From NCBI GenBank assembly GCA_009885845.1, contig VFJW01000033.1, positions 1 to 64,000 of the forward strand: a stretch of 64,000 nt of DNA. The letters run 5' to 3'. Both the position numbers and the translations under genes were made by a program. The notes beneath the pieces were generated by a model. That model was not told where the DNA came from. It did no database searches and saw only the letters and a list, made by a program, of their open reading frames with translations. Shown in pieces: positions 18,289 through 27,503 of this stretch. This stretch comes from Geobacter sp. GTDB taxonomy: Bacteria; Desulfobacterota; Desulfuromonadia; Geobacterales; Pseudopelobacteraceae. Every line of letters begins with the position of its first letter. Positions within the stretch are counted from its first letter, which is position 1.

Positions 18289-18690
18289 TTGCCAGTTAAA
18301 TGCCACAACATAATAAAAATTAATTCAGCAGCGGCTCTACTCTTGCTGGCGCTATCTTCATTATCACCTGCTTATCCTGCGCTGGCAGCAGCTCAGAATG
18401 TTACAATGATATTTGAATTTACCGATGAGTGTGATGACGGAATTACCCCGGAAATAGAATTTTATCTGAAACGCAATCCGGAAAAAATGTGGGGGACTTA
18501 CTTGCTCCAATATTTCAATAAACCTTTGAAAACAAAGATTAACTGTGAAGAGGATAGTCAAATATGTTTTGGTGCATGGCTTGACGATTCCTCTTGGGGG
18601 TGTGGGAAAAAATGTAGTGACTCATCTAAAGGCGCCTGTTTTCTATGCAAGCAGGCAACGGTCAGTATAGGCCTGCAATGCAACAAGTGA
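18289..18690 (+). CDS. Small secreted cysteine-rich protein, unknown
   Basis: 133 residues, probably starting at a TTG with GCGAGG seven bases upstream. A clear signal peptide (LLLLALSSLSPAYPALA) leads to a short mature part with eight cysteines (DEC, NC, IC, GC, KC, AC, LC, QC), which could make four disulfides in the periplasm or outside the cell. I do not recognise a family. It is the first gene of a four-gene set; its stop overlaps a possible ATG of the next frame by one base. Coding status rests on the signal peptide and the operon. Confidence 0.6.
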   Translation: MPVKCHNIIKINSAAALLLLALSSLSPAYPALAAAQNVTMIFEFTDECDDGITPEIEFYLKRNPEKMWGTYLLQYFNKPLKTKINCEEDSQICFGAWLDDSSWGCGKKCSDSSKGACFLCKQATVSIGLQCNK

Positions 18691-18719
18691 TGAAAATCGT
18701 AACAACAGGAAAACTAGGC

Positions 18720-19799
18720 ATGTCATTAAGATTTGCATATCTGCTGCTGCTATTTTTCTCTACTCCTTTGATGGCTGCAGAGATTAAAAACTTGCGGACC
18801 GGGCAACAGGAAAACAGAGCGTTCGCTGCGTTTGACCTGCAGGGCAAACCTGGCGAGAAAGAGGCAGAAGTGAGAGTGATCCTTGAAATAGGCGGGGATC
18901 ACTATGAGTCTGGTAGGCTTTCACTGACTGGCGATTTCGGCAAGACGGTAAAAGTCGGAGTTGGTAAAATTATTTACTGGGATGTTCTCAAGGATATGCC
19001 GAGTGGATTGGAAGGAAATGTCTTCTGGAACATTGAAACATCCTTACCTCCTGTGAAGACAATTCCGGATGAACCGACTACTTTTTCTGATGCCGCTTCC
19101 CCGGTTGGTCAAAACGTAACCGATCAGGTTACCAGAATGGAGTTTGTAAAAGTCCCTTCAGGATGTTTTCAGATGGGGGATTTTTCAGGGCGGGGAGATA
19201 TCGACGAAAAACCGGTTCATAAAGTATGTCTTGATGGTTTTTATATCGGGAAATATGAGGTTACTCAAGTACAGTGGCAGACTGTTATGGGAGTCAACCC
19301 TTCATTTTTCAAACAATGCGGAGAAAATTGCCCCGTCGAAAATATCTCCTGGTCTGATGCCATAAAATTCATTAAGAAACTTAATGGCAAGAGCGACAGG
19401 AACTACCGTCTTCCGACTGAGGCGGAATGGGAATATGCTTCAAGAAGCGCCGGGAGGAACGAGAAGTTTTCCGGATCAAACGCAACTGTTGACTCTGTTG
19501 GCTGGTATGAGACCAACTCTAACAACAAAACTCATCCGGTTGGAAAAAAACAGCCAAACAGCATCGGTCTCTTCGATATGAGCGGTAATGTTGCTGAATG
19601 GGTTCAGGATTTAAAGGGTGATTATACTGCAGTAGAGATGAAAAACCCTGCAGGTTCGAAAAGCGGAAATAACAGAGTCGTGCGAGGAGGATCCTGGCTT
19701 GATGAAGCATCTGAGTTACGTACCAGTTATCGAAGCGAGCTCGGAACCAGGGTCCGGACTAACGTCATTGGCATGAGGCTGCTTCTGCCGAATTTGTGA
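18720..19799 (+). CDS. Secreted FGE/SUMF1-domain protein (formylglycine-enzyme-like)
   Basis: 359 residues from the ATG at 18720, with AGGA nine bases before it and a clean signal peptide; an ATG at 18690 adds ten residues. Residues about 20-110 are a beta-rich domain of unknown type. Residues about 135-359 are an FGE-sulfatase fold: MEFVKVPSGCFQMGD, KYEVTQVQWQTVMG, YRLPTEAEWEYASR, FDMSGNVAEWVQD, RVVRGGSWLDEA. The C-terminal part lacks the paired cysteines of true formylglycine-generating enzymes, so I infer a binding or lectin-like role rather than that chemistry. It sits between the Cys-rich protein and the caspase-like protein. Confidence 0.85.
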   Translation: MSLRFAYLLLLFFSTPLMAAEIKNLRTGQQENRAFAAFDLQGKPGEKEAEVRVILEIGGDHYESGRLSLTGDFGKTVKVGVGKIIYWDVLKDMPSGLEGNVFWNIETSLPPVKTIPDEPTTFSDAASPVGQNVTDQVTRMEFVKVPSGCFQMGDFSGRGDIDEKPVHKVCLDGFYIGKYEVTQVQWQTVMGVNPSFFKQCGENCPVENISWSDAIKFIKKLNGKSDRNYRLPTEAEWEYASRSAGRNEKFSGSNATVDSVGWYETNSNNKTHPVGKKQPNSIGLFDMSGNVAEWVQDLKGDYTAVEMKNPAGSKSGNNRVVRGGSWLDEASELRTSYRSELGTRVRTNVIGMRLLLPNL

Positions 19800-19824
19800 C
19801 AACTGCACCAGGGAGAATACATTT

Positions 19825-20952
19825 ATGAAATGTTATTTTTTTCAGGTATTTTTGATTCTACTGACCGTCACAACGGTATTCGCTGAGCGTTCTGGCGGTA
19901 GGATCGCTGTGTTCCCCGGAGGGGGGCAGCGTGATACAAACCCACCAATTATTGCCATCATATCACCGGATGTAAAACCTGGAGTCAAAGTCAACTCTTC
20001 GGATGCCAGGATGACTATAATCGGGCGCGCCACCGATGAGAGCGGCGTGGCTTCGGTCATGGTCAATAACCAAGCTGCAAAGCTGGATGAGATCGGCAAT
20101 TTCTCGATTGATATTCTGCTGAAACCAGGTAAAAACCGGGTATTGGTGGTCGCCGTGGACACGCATGGCAACCAGGGAATGCAGCAATTCATTCTTCATC
20201 GCCAGGAGGATGCTGTACAGACAGCCTCTCCGACAAAAAAGGGCACGTACCATGCACTTATAATAGGTGTTCAGAATTATTTAGACAGTTCCATCAACAG
20301 CCTCGACGCACCAATCCAGGACGCTCAGGGAGTTTACGATATCTTGACCGGGAGCTATTCATTCCGAGCCGAAAATGTTATTTTTCTGAAGAACCCGGAG
20401 AGAACATCCGTTATTCAGGCTTTTGATCAACTTGCTCAGAAGGTAGAGGAGTCAGACAGCGTTCTGATTTTTTACGCCGGCCATGGTTTTTGGGACGAAC
20501 GCCTTAAACAAGGTTACTGGCTCCCTGTCAACGCAACCAGAAAAAGTCGTGTAGAGTGGCTTTCTAACGGTACTATCAGGGATTACATCAACGGAATAAA
20601 ATCGAAACACACTCTTCTGGTGGCTGATGCATGTTTTAGTGGGGGCATATTTAAAACACGTACTGCTTTCACTGAAGTGCCTAGAAATATTCAGGAACTG
20701 TTCAAACTTCCCAGTCGCAAAGCCATGACGAGTGGTGCAATGAAGGAAGTACCGGATCGCTCGGTATTCGTCGACTACTTTTTGAAAAGGCTGAATCAGA
20801 ATAAGGAATCCCACCTTAGTTCGGAACAACTTTTTACTAGCTTTCGACAAGCAGTGATAAGTAACAGCATTAACAATCAAATACCTCAATATGGTGAAAT
20901 TCGCGAGACTGGTGATGAGGGGGGAGATTTTGTTTTTGAACGGAAATATTAA
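19825..20952 (+). CDS. Secreted caspase-like (peptidase C14) protein
   Basis: 375 residues with an N-terminal signal peptide (LILLTVTTVFA). Residues about 30-130 form a beta-sandwich-like segment (PPIIAIISP, RATDESGVASVMVN). The caspase fold begins near YHALIIGVQNYLD (about 140). The catalytic pair is present: His220 in FYAGHG and Cys270 in DACFSGG. Bacterial metacaspase-like proteins are cysteine proteases, but their targets here are unknown. It is exported, which is unlike cytoplasmic defence caspases. Preceded by the FGE-like gene and followed after 10 bp by an OmpA lipoprotein. Confidence 0.88.
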   Translation: MKCYFFQVFLILLTVTTVFAERSGGRIAVFPGGGQRDTNPPIIAIISPDVKPGVKVNSSDARMTIIGRATDESGVASVMVNNQAAKLDEIGNFSIDILLKPGKNRVLVVAVDTHGNQGMQQFILHRQEDAVQTASPTKKGTYHALIIGVQNYLDSSINSLDAPIQDAQGVYDILTGSYSFRAENVIFLKNPERTSVIQAFDQLAQKVEESDSVLIFYAGHGFWDERLKQGYWLPVNATRKSRVEWLSNGTIRDYINGIKSKHTLLVADACFSGGIFKTRTAFTEVPRNIQELFKLPSRKAMTSGAMKEVPDRSVFVDYFLKRLNQNKESHLSSEQLFTSFRQAVISNSINNQIPQYGEIRETGDEGGDFVFERKY

Positions 20953-20962
20953 ACTGACATCA

Positions 20963-22624
20963 ATGGTGATGAGGTCGAAGCCTTACCAGTTGCTGCACTG
21001 TCTGCTATTTTCCGGATTGTTTTTACAAGCATGCGCAATTACAAAAACCGAAACCAGAGTTTTACCGGGCAAGGAACTTTCGAGAGTTTCTCAAGGATTT
21101 CGAGAAATTGAAAGCAATATAGTTCTAAAAGAGATAACATCTTACTCTATCGGCATTACCCGTCGTGCCTGCGAAGCCGAATTTATTACTGTTGAGCATC
21201 AGGGACTGATTGAGGCAACTCATGAACGTCGAGAGTTGTCTTGTGCTCACGCAATTCCTGAGTATGCTCTTTTTCAGGTAATGGCACTTGGTATTCCACT
21301 TTTATATGACATGGTATCCGGATTTGGCATCTTCAGGGAAATGTGTGAAAAAGGCCCACCTGTATACAGTAAAAATACGCTGGATAGTAATACAACTGTT
21401 ACTCAAATAATAATTGATCGCAAAACTTCTGTTTGCAGAGACCATCCGGTTACTAACGCTGAGGTCGGAGTAACATCAGGCACTACTTCACTTACACTTG
21501 TATCCTCTGAAGCCGGGACTGTTGCACTTTCTCCTGAACAAATAACTGCAATTACCAAAAGTACTTCACAAAAAGGAACTATACAGTTTCGATATAAAAC
21601 TGAAATAATGACCGCAGCTTTTTCTCCTTTGGTTGCTTCAGAACCTCAAATAATGGCCAAGCTGGATGATCAGAACGCCGTTGTCAAAAATGGTACCACA
21701 GGTTCTGCTGCTACTGCGGTAAACTCGGCAAATATGATGAATAAAATATCTGGCAGCGCAAATAAAATCTCTGGTACTGCTAAAAACAATGTACAGGCTG
21801 AATCGCAGATGATGGCCAAGCTGAATGATCAGAACGCCGCAATTAAAAACAGTACAAAGGGCTCAGGGGACGCTTCGAGTAACGCGGAAAACAAGATAAA
21901 TAAAATAGCAGGTAACGTAAACAGGATCTCTGGCAATACTACTAATAATTCACCGGCTGAATCGCAGATGATGGCCAGGCTGGATGATCAGAACGCCGCA
22001 ATTAAAAACAGTACAAAGGGTTCAGATGCTGCTGTTGAATACACGAAAAACAGGATAAGTAAAATATCAGGCGGCATGAACAAAGTCTCTGGTGATGTCA
22101 ATCAAAAAGCAGCGCAGATGATGGCAAGACAGGCTGAAAAAAATGGAGGTGGCAGTTCTGAAATAACTACGGCAAAATCGTGGGATAAACCTGATATTTT
22201 TTCTCATGGCCTTAGCAGCTCAAATAAAGATGTACCGTCGAATACGACTTTGAATGGTGTCAGAGTTACTCGGGAAGCAATTCACCTATTTGCTTTTGCC
22301 AACAATAAGTCCAATTTGAGAAAGGAATATCGAGCTGACCTGAAAAGGATTGCAATTAAAATGAAAGCAAACCCAGAGATGCACAGTATAATAGAAGGTT
22401 ACACCGACAATATAGGACGCGACATATCAAACAGGAAAATATCACTGCGGAGAGCCACTACAATTAAAGATATTCTGGTGAACACGCATGGTATCGCCGC
22501 AAAGCGCGTTCATGCATATGGTTATGGTTTGACTAAACCTGTGGCAGACAATTCATCGGCCAAAGGACGCGCAAAAAATCGTCGGGTCGAAATATATACA
22601 ACAGACAATGCCGTCTTGCAGTAA
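20963..22624 (+). CDS. OmpA-family lipoprotein with internal 53-residue repeats
   Basis: 553 residues from the ATG at 20963 (a second ATG at 20969 also works). The start has a lipoprotein signal with lipobox LQAC. A long unassigned region follows, then three copies of a 53-residue repeat (QMMAKLNDQNAAIKNSTKG ...) and a C-terminal OmpA domain (RRATTIKDILVNTHGI, GYGLTKPVADNSSAKGRAKNRR) that binds peptidoglycan. The sequence is richer in A+T than the rest of the window, hinting at transfer. It could tether the gene set's products to the outer membrane or cell wall. Confidence 0.85.
   Translation: MVMRSKPYQLLHCLLFSGLFLQACAITKTETRVLPGKELSRVSQGFREIESNIVLKEITSYSIGITRRACEAEFITVEHQGLIEATHERRELSCAHAIPEYALFQVMALGIPLLYDMVSGFGIFREMCEKGPPVYSKNTLDSNTTVTQIIIDRKTSVCRDHPVTNAEVGVTSGTTSLTLVSSEAGTVALSPEQITAITKSTSQKGTIQFRYKTEIMTAAFSPLVASEPQIMAKLDDQNAVVKNGTTGSAATAVNSANMMNKISGSANKISGTAKNNVQAESQMMAKLNDQNAAIKNSTKGSGDASSNAENKINKIAGNVNRISGNTTNNSPAESQMMARLDDQNAAIKNSTKGSDAAVEYTKNRISKISGGMNKVSGDVNQKAAQMMARQAEKNGGGSSEITTAKSWDKPDIFSHGLSSSNKDVPSNTTLNGVRVTREAIHLFAFANNKSNLRKEYRADLKRIAIKMKANPEMHSIIEGYTDNIGRDISNRKISLRRATTIKDILVNTHGIAAKRVHAYGYGLTKPVADNSSAKGRAKNRRVEIYTTDNAVLQ
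21647..22135 (+). repeat. In-gene tandem repeats of 159 bp
   Basis: Units begin at 21647, 21806 and 21965 (spacing exactly 159 and 159 bp), with a partial unit at 22115. Copies two and three are nearly identical over their first ~70 bases, indicating recent duplication. Each encodes a QxMAxLxDQNAxxKN head and a polar, Ser/Asn/Lys-rich tail. Confidence 0.9.
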
Positions 22625-22795
22625 AAGCTTTATCTTGTCTGCAGCCGTTAATTACCGTTTTCATTGTCCGACATAAAATCAAAGATGCCATTCTATAAAA
22701 TCACCTCTTTCAATGCATACCAATGCTCAGGTCAATGTCCTTCAGAAAATGGATTAACATGCGACAGGTTTTCAAGATAACGAGTGGAGATTCCT

Positions 22796-24001
22796 GTGAG
22801 TACAAAGGATGCAGTACGAATTGTCGGACCCGAAACAGTCCGAATGCTGGAACTGGGTCATCCCTGGATTGTCGCTGATGCCTACACCCGGAAATGGCCG
22901 GCCGGAAGTGCCGGACAGACCGTTGCGCTCAGCGACAGTCAGGGGCGTTTTCTGGCCACAGCCCTGCTCGATCCGGATGATCGGATCGTCGCACGGGTAC
23001 TGGACCGGAAGCAGATTCAACTTGATAAAAAATGGCTCGCGAAGCGACTGTTAAGCGCTATCGGACTGCGCCGTCACGCAGACCTGAATGATACCACCGT
23101 CTACCGTATAGTGAACGCCGAAGGAGATGGCCTGCCGGGCCTGACCGTTGACCGGTATGCCGATTACCTGATGCTGCAGATCTACAGCGCCGCCTGGCGG
23201 CCGCATATAAAGCTGGTCACACAGGTACTGCAGGAACTGCTGTCGCCACTCGGAATTTACGAAAAAAGCCGGCCACAGAAAACCCGTGAACTGGAGGCGG
23301 TGAGCGATAGCAAAAGTTACGGGAAACTGCTTGCGGGTAAGACGGCACCACAGCGAATGGAAGTCCGGGAGAACGGCCTCTCTTTTCTGGTGAGTCTGGA
23401 GCAGGGATTGAACGCGGGACTGTTTCTCGATCAACGCCGTAATCGCCGCGATCTGATGGAACGGGTGAAGGATAAACGGGTGCTCAATCTGTTCGCTTAC
23501 ACCGGCGCGTTTTCGGTCGCGGCGGCCGCTGCCGGAGCAGCACGGGTTACCAGCGTAGATGCCTCGCCCGGATATACAAACTGGGCCAGAGACAACTTCA
23601 CCGCAAACCGGTTGAACCCCCAGCACCATGAGTTTATTGTTGGCGACTGCCTTACGGTACTCGGCAAGCTGGCACATGCCGGCAAAACGTTTGATGTAAT
23701 TCTGATGGATCCGCCTTCCTTTTCAACCACTTCAAAGAACCGCTTTACCACCCGGGGCGGCACATCTGACCTGGTGGCAGCGGTTCTGCCGTTACTGGCG
23801 GAAAATGGACTATTGATCGCATCATCAAATCATCAGAAGCTTGATGTCGCCGATTACCTTAAAGAATTACGCCGGGGAGCCCTTCAGGTCTCGTGTGACC
23901 TGCGGGTCATTTCCCTTCGAGGACAGCCCGAAGACTTCCCGTATCCTGTCACCTTTCCGGAAGGGCGCTATCTCAAATATGCGGTGTGCGTTAAAGCATG
24001 A
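22796..24001 (+). CDS. rlmI: Class I SAM-dependent rRNA methyltransferase (RlmI-like)
   Basis: 401 residues from the GTG at 22796, with GGAG six bases upstream; a GTG at 22784 is an alternative. An N-terminal PUA-type RNA-binding domain ([13 protein letters not shown] ... [18 protein letters not shown]) precedes the methyltransferase fold: [20 protein letters not shown] is motif I and ILMDPPSF is motif IV. Proteins of this family methylate cytosine C5 in 23S rRNA. Seven bases separate it from the next gene, a release-factor-like protein. Confidence 0.88.
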   Translation: MSTKDAVRIVGPETVRMLELGHPWIVADAYTRKWPAGSAGQTVALSDSQGRFLATALLDPDDRIVARVLDRKQIQLDKKWLAKRLLSAIGLRRHADLNDTTVYRIVNAEGDGLPGLTVDRYADYLMLQIYSAAWRPHIKLVTQVLQELLSPLGIYEKSRPQKTRELEAVSDSKSYGKLLAGKTAPQRMEVRENGLSFLVSLEQGLNAGLFLDQRRNRRDLMERVKDKRVLNLFAYTGAFSVAAAAAGAARVTSVDASPGYTNWARDNFTANRLNPQHHEFIVGDCLTVLGKLAHAGKTFDVILMDPPSFSTTSKNRFTTRGGTSDLVAAVLPLLAENGLLIASSNHQKLDVADYLKELRRGALQVSCDLRVISLRGQPEDFPYPVTFPEGRYLKYAVCVKA

Positions 24002-24008
24002 GTTTCCA

Positions 24009-24332
24009 ATGACGATTGAAATTCGTGAATCAGATCTCAAAGTAGAATTCTATCGTGGTTCCGGACCGGGGGGACAACATCGGAATACAACCGATTCGGC
24101 CGTGCGCATCCGTCATCTCCCGACCGGGATCGTTGCCCAGGCTTCGGAAAATCGTTCCCAGTTTCAAAATCGTGAGGTTGCGATGAATCGCCTTCGTCTC
24201 GCATTGGAACGACGCGAGAGAAAAGTCAAGAAACGCATCTCTACCCGGGTGCCGAAACGGGCTAAAGAGGACCGCCTCACCGGCAAAAGGATCACCTCTG
24301 AAAAAAAACGCCTCCGCACAACCATTGACTAG
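24009..24332 (+). CDS. Short release-factor-like protein with GGQ motif
   Basis: 107 residues from the ATG at 24009; the frame opens further upstream within the methyltransferase gene, but that stretch is a shadow. It consists of a single RF-1 domain with the [10 protein letters not shown] motif that triggers peptidyl-tRNA hydrolysis, and a very basic C-terminal tail (RERKVKKR ... EKKRLR). No codon-recognition domain is present. It resembles ribosome-rescue hydrolases such as ArfB in layout, though it may be a separate family. Position in an rRNA-modification context fits a ribosomal role. Confidence 0.82.
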   Translation: MTIEIRESDLKVEFYRGSGPGGQHRNTTDSAVRIRHLPTGIVAQASENRSQFQNREVAMNRLRLALERRERKVKKRISTRVPKRAKEDRLTGKRITSEKKRLRTTID

Positions 24333-24363
24333 CATCCTCGTGCCGCTTTCCCCCAGAATTCGT

Positions 24364-24392
24364 TTGACTCACTTTTGTTAAACCTGTAATTT
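24364..24392 (+). promoter_or_regulatory. Sigma-70-like promoter before plsC
   Basis: TTGACT (24364-24369), 17-bp spacer, TAATTT (24387-24392). Start would be near 24399, 30 bp upstream of the chosen ATG at 24429. Confidence 0.5.
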
Positions 24393-24428
24393 GTCTGATT
24401 TAATATGAGCATGTTACCCGGAGTTGCG

Positions 24429-25133
24429 ATGGTTCGCGCATACATTTTTCTTTTCTTCTTTATTCCTCTGACTTTTCTTTTTTCTGTCAGTGCAATTATT
24501 TCGACATTTTTTGATTCAAGCGGCCGGATCTATGCCGGGCACGCCCGCCTCTGGGGGAAACTCGCATTGGCGATGAACCTGATAAAGGTTACGGTAACGG
24601 GAAGCGAACATCTCCCTGATGGTCCGGTAATTTTTATGAGTAACCATCAGAGCAACTTTGACATCTTATCACTACTCGCTGCCATGCCCCGTCAGTTTTA
24701 CTGGATCGCCAAGAAGGAACTTTTCGACATTCCGGTGTTCGGCTCCTCGATGCGCCGCGGAGGGTATATCCCCCTTGATCGTGGCGATGGCCGCAAGGCA
24801 CTGAAGAGCATCGATGATGCAGCAGCCTCGATTCATCAGGGTAAAAGCGTGGTCCTGTTTCCCGAAGGAACACGCACACCGGATGGCAACCTGCTTCCAT
24901 TCAAGCGGGGCGGATTCATTCTGGCCCGCAAAGCAGATGTTCCGGTGGTTCCGGTTACCATCAACGGCAGCGGCAGAATAAACCCGGCCAACAGTTTCAG
25001 GCTGTATAACGGAGATATCACCATTACTCTGCACCCACCGGTTATTATTCCTTCAGGACTCCGCCGGAGCGAAGCCGAGATCTGGCTGATGGAGACCGTA
25101 CGGGAACAGATTGAATCCGCTCTGGAGCATTAA
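24429..25133 (+). CDS. plsC: 1-acyl-sn-glycerol-3-phosphate acyltransferase
   Basis: 234 residues from the ATG at 24429 with CGGAG five bases upstream; an in-frame ATG at 24405 lacks such a site. It has an N-terminal membrane helix, then the acyltransferase motif NHQSNFD (H-x4-D) and FPEGTRTPDGNLLPFKRGG, with VPVVPVTINGSG further on. It makes phosphatidic acid from lysophosphatidic acid at the inner membrane. A small membrane protein gene starts immediately after its stop. Confidence 0.92.
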   Translation: MVRAYIFLFFFIPLTFLFSVSAIISTFFDSSGRIYAGHARLWGKLALAMNLIKVTVTGSEHLPDGPVIFMSNHQSNFDILSLLAAMPRQFYWIAKKELFDIPVFGSSMRRGGYIPLDRGDGRKALKSIDDAAASIHQGKSVVLFPEGTRTPDGNLLPFKRGGFILARKADVPVVPVTINGSGRINPANSFRLYNGDITITLHPPVIIPSGLRRSEAEIWLMETVREQIESALEH

Positions 25134-25316
25134 GTGATTATCAGCTATCCGTACATACTTCTGATTATTGCCGGTCTTGCAGGAATAATCTGGGGGCTGC
25201 CGGCAGCACACCGGCTGAAGAGCCCTTTTGATATCGCAGCAGCAGTTGTTGTTCTCTGTGGAGTGATTACTTTTGCTCTGGGCGTCCTTTTAACCTTTAT
25301 TCCAGGCTTTTTTTAG
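25134..25316 (+). CDS. Small two-helix membrane protein, unknown
   Basis: 60 residues starting at a GTG that directly follows the plsC stop (TAAGTG). Two hydrophobic segments (about 5-22 and 33-56) are joined by a short polar loop (HRLKSPFD). No family recognised. Support comes from the zero-gap arrangement with plsC and the consistent membrane profile. Confidence 0.6.
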   Translation: MIISYPYILLIIAGLAGIIWGLPAAHRLKSPFDIAAAVVVLCGVITFALGVLLTFIPGFF

Positions 25317-25329
25317 TACGTTAAAAATA

Positions 25330-25351
25330 TTTCTGCGCTGTTTTGCAGAAA
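25330..25351 (+). terminator. Stem-loop after the small membrane protein gene
   Basis: TTTCTGC (25330-25336) and GCAGAAA (25345-25351) form a 7-bp stem with an 8-nt loop; AT-rich flanks follow. GTACGTT just before it and AACGTAC at about 25372-25378 could extend the pairing. Likely a terminator for the plsC pair. Confidence 0.5.
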
Positions 25352-25395
25352 TTATTTTGTGAACGTACTTATCCCTTCAGGGGCTAGGTGATCCG

Positions 25396-25797
25396 ATGAA
25401 CGAGCAGATGAAACGCATCATAGCCAACGGGATTGTCATCATCATGGTAAGTCTGGTGATGTTTTTCGCGAGCACCTGGTGGCGATTGAACAGTCAATTC
25501 AACCGGGGAGAAGCGGCTTTCCTCAGAGGGGATTTTACCGCCGCTGTCGCGGGATTTGAATCTGCACTGCATATGTATATTCCGTTTCATCCGGCAATTG
25601 AAAGAGCCGCTGAAAAACTATGGCTGATCGGCGAAACCTTTGAGCGCCATGGTGATGTGAACCGCGCCCTGATTTCATACCGCGCCCTGCGAAGTTCGTT
25701 TTACGCCGATCACTGGCTGGTTACTCCAGGCAGCGTCTGGATCGAAAAATGCGACAAAAAAATAACCGCGATGATACCCTTGCAGCATGAAAGATAA
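25396..25797 (+). CDS. Membrane-anchored TPR-like protein, unknown
   Basis: 133 residues. One N-terminal membrane helix (about 8-27, IIANGIVIIMVSLVMFFAST) is followed by a soluble part that reads like one or two TPR-type helix pairs (GEAAFLRGDFTAAVAGFESALHMY; LIGETFERHGDVNRALISYRALRS). It ends three bases before the RNase J start, so it is probably co-transcribed. Function unknown; a scaffold or assembly role is only a guess. Confidence 0.7.
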   Translation: MNEQMKRIIANGIVIIMVSLVMFFASTWWRLNSQFNRGEAAFLRGDFTAAVAGFESALHMYIPFHPAIERAAEKLWLIGETFERHGDVNRALISYRALRSSFYADHWLVTPGSVWIEKCDKKITAMIPLQHER

Positions 25798-25800
25798 CCT

Positions 25801-27477
25801 ATGAATACAGCAGAAACACAACACTCGGCACTACAGATAGTCGCCCTCGGCGGCTTAGGCGAAATAGGCATGAACATGATGGCCTACCAGCACGGCGACG
25901 ATATTTTGATCGTCGATTGCGGACTTATGTTTCCCAGCCCGGACATGCTCGGCATCGACTACGTCATACCTGACATTTCATGGCTGCGCGAGCGCAGTGA
26001 CAACGTACGCGCCATCTGCCTGACCCATGGTCACGAGGATCACATCGGTGCGCTCCCCTTTGTACTGCAGGAGCTGAACGTGCCGGTTTACGGTACAGCC
26101 TTGACGCTCGGCCTGGTCACGGCAAAACTTGAGGAGTACAAACTTGACGGTTCTGTTGAATTGATAACGGTTCAGCCGAGAGAGACCGTTGGCATCGGTT
26201 CTTTTCAGGTCGAGTTTCTACGTGTGGCCCATTCGATCGTCGACGGCTGCGCTCTGGCAATAACCTGTCCGGAGGGGGTTGTAATTCACACCGGCGACTT
26301 CAAGATCGATCATACCCCGGTTGACGGTCAACTGACTGATCTGGCAAGCCTGTCGCGCTACGGTGAAGCGGGCGTCCTTGCACTGCTGTCAGATTCCACC
26401 AACGTTGAGCGTGAAGGATATACGTTATCCGAAAAATATGTGGGAGAGGCTTTTGCGGATATCTTCCCTAAATGTACAGGCCGAATCATTGTCGCCGCAT
26501 TCTCCAGCAGCATTCACCGGGTGCAGCAGGTCGCTGATGTTGCAGCGAACTGCGGCCGGAAAATTCTGCTGAACGGCCGTTCGATGCTGAAAAACGTTCA
26601 GATCGCCCGCGATCTGGGCTATTTGACAATTGCCGACGAACAACTGATGGATCTGCGGGAACTGCCTCACCTGCCTCCGGAACAGGTCTGCATTATCTCC
26701 ACCGGCAGTCAGGGGGAGCCGATGAGCGCCCTGACCCGGATTGCCATGGATGATCATAAGCAGATCAAGCTGGAAAAGGGGGACACAGTCATCCTCTCGT
26801 CTCGCGTCATTCCCGGCAATGAACGCACCATTTCGGAGCTGATCAACCATCTCTACCGCCGGGGCGCTGAGGTCTTCCATGAAAAAGTCTCAGAGGTGCA
26901 TGTCTCCGGCCACGCCAGCCAGGAAGAGTTGAAGCTGATGCTCAACACCGTTCAACCGCGCTTTTTCATTCCGATTCATGGAGAGTACCGGCATCTGGTC
27001 AAACATATCCAGCTGGCCCGCACGGTCGGCATCCCGGAGGAACGCTGTATTCTGGCAACCAATGGAGAAGTGGTATCCTTTTATGCCGATACCGCTGCGA
27101 TAGTTGAACATATTGAGTCCGGCAGGGTTTTTGTCGACGGAAAAGGGGTCGGCGATGTCGGCAGGATGGTTCTGCGAGACCGCAAGCACCTCTCCGAAGA
27201 CGGCATGATCGTTGTCATTATTGGACTCAATATGTCCACCGGGGCTATTATTTACGGACCTGATATCGTTTCGCGCGGTTTTGTCTTTGAAGATGAAAGT
27301 CAGGAATATCTGGAAGATGCCCGGAAAGTGGTTCTGTTTGCTCTGGAGGAAATTAACGCCGAGATGCGCTGCGATGCCGAGGAGGTCAAGACTGCCGTAC
27401 GTCAGGCGCTGCGACGTTTCTGCAAGAAAACCATCGAGCGGAGGCCGGTCATACTGCCGGTTATTATGGAGATGTAA
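25801..27477 (+). CDS. rnj: Ribonuclease J
   Basis: 558 residues, typical for RNase J. The metallo-beta-lactamase core shows LTHGHEDHIGALPF (HxHxDH metal site), the beta-CASP region contains STGSQGEPMSALTRI, and HVSGHASQEEL and IHGEYRHLV supply later metal ligands. It acts in mRNA decay and rRNA processing as an endo- and 5'-3' exonuclease. Ribonuclease Y is also encoded in this window at 50600, so the organism has the J/Y pair known from Gram-positive bacteria. Confidence 0.95.
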   Translation: MNTAETQHSALQIVALGGLGEIGMNMMAYQHGDDILIVDCGLMFPSPDMLGIDYVIPDISWLRERSDNVRAICLTHGHEDHIGALPFVLQELNVPVYGTALTLGLVTAKLEEYKLDGSVELITVQPRETVGIGSFQVEFLRVAHSIVDGCALAITCPEGVVIHTGDFKIDHTPVDGQLTDLASLSRYGEAGVLALLSDSTNVEREGYTLSEKYVGEAFADIFPKCTGRIIVAAFSSSIHRVQQVADVAANCGRKILLNGRSMLKNVQIARDLGYLTIADEQLMDLRELPHLPPEQVCIISTGSQGEPMSALTRIAMDDHKQIKLEKGDTVILSSRVIPGNERTISELINHLYRRGAEVFHEKVSEVHVSGHASQEELKLMLNTVQPRFFIPIHGEYRHLVKHIQLARTVGIPEERCILATNGEVVSFYADTAAIVEHIESGRVFVDGKGVGDVGRMVLRDRKHLSEDGMIVVIIGLNMSTGAIIYGPDIVSRGFVFEDESQEYLEDARKVVLFALEEINAEMRCDAEEVKTAVRQALRRFCKKTIERRPVILPVIMEM

Positions 27478-27503
27478 TAATCTCAAAAATATTCTCATAC
27501 ACG

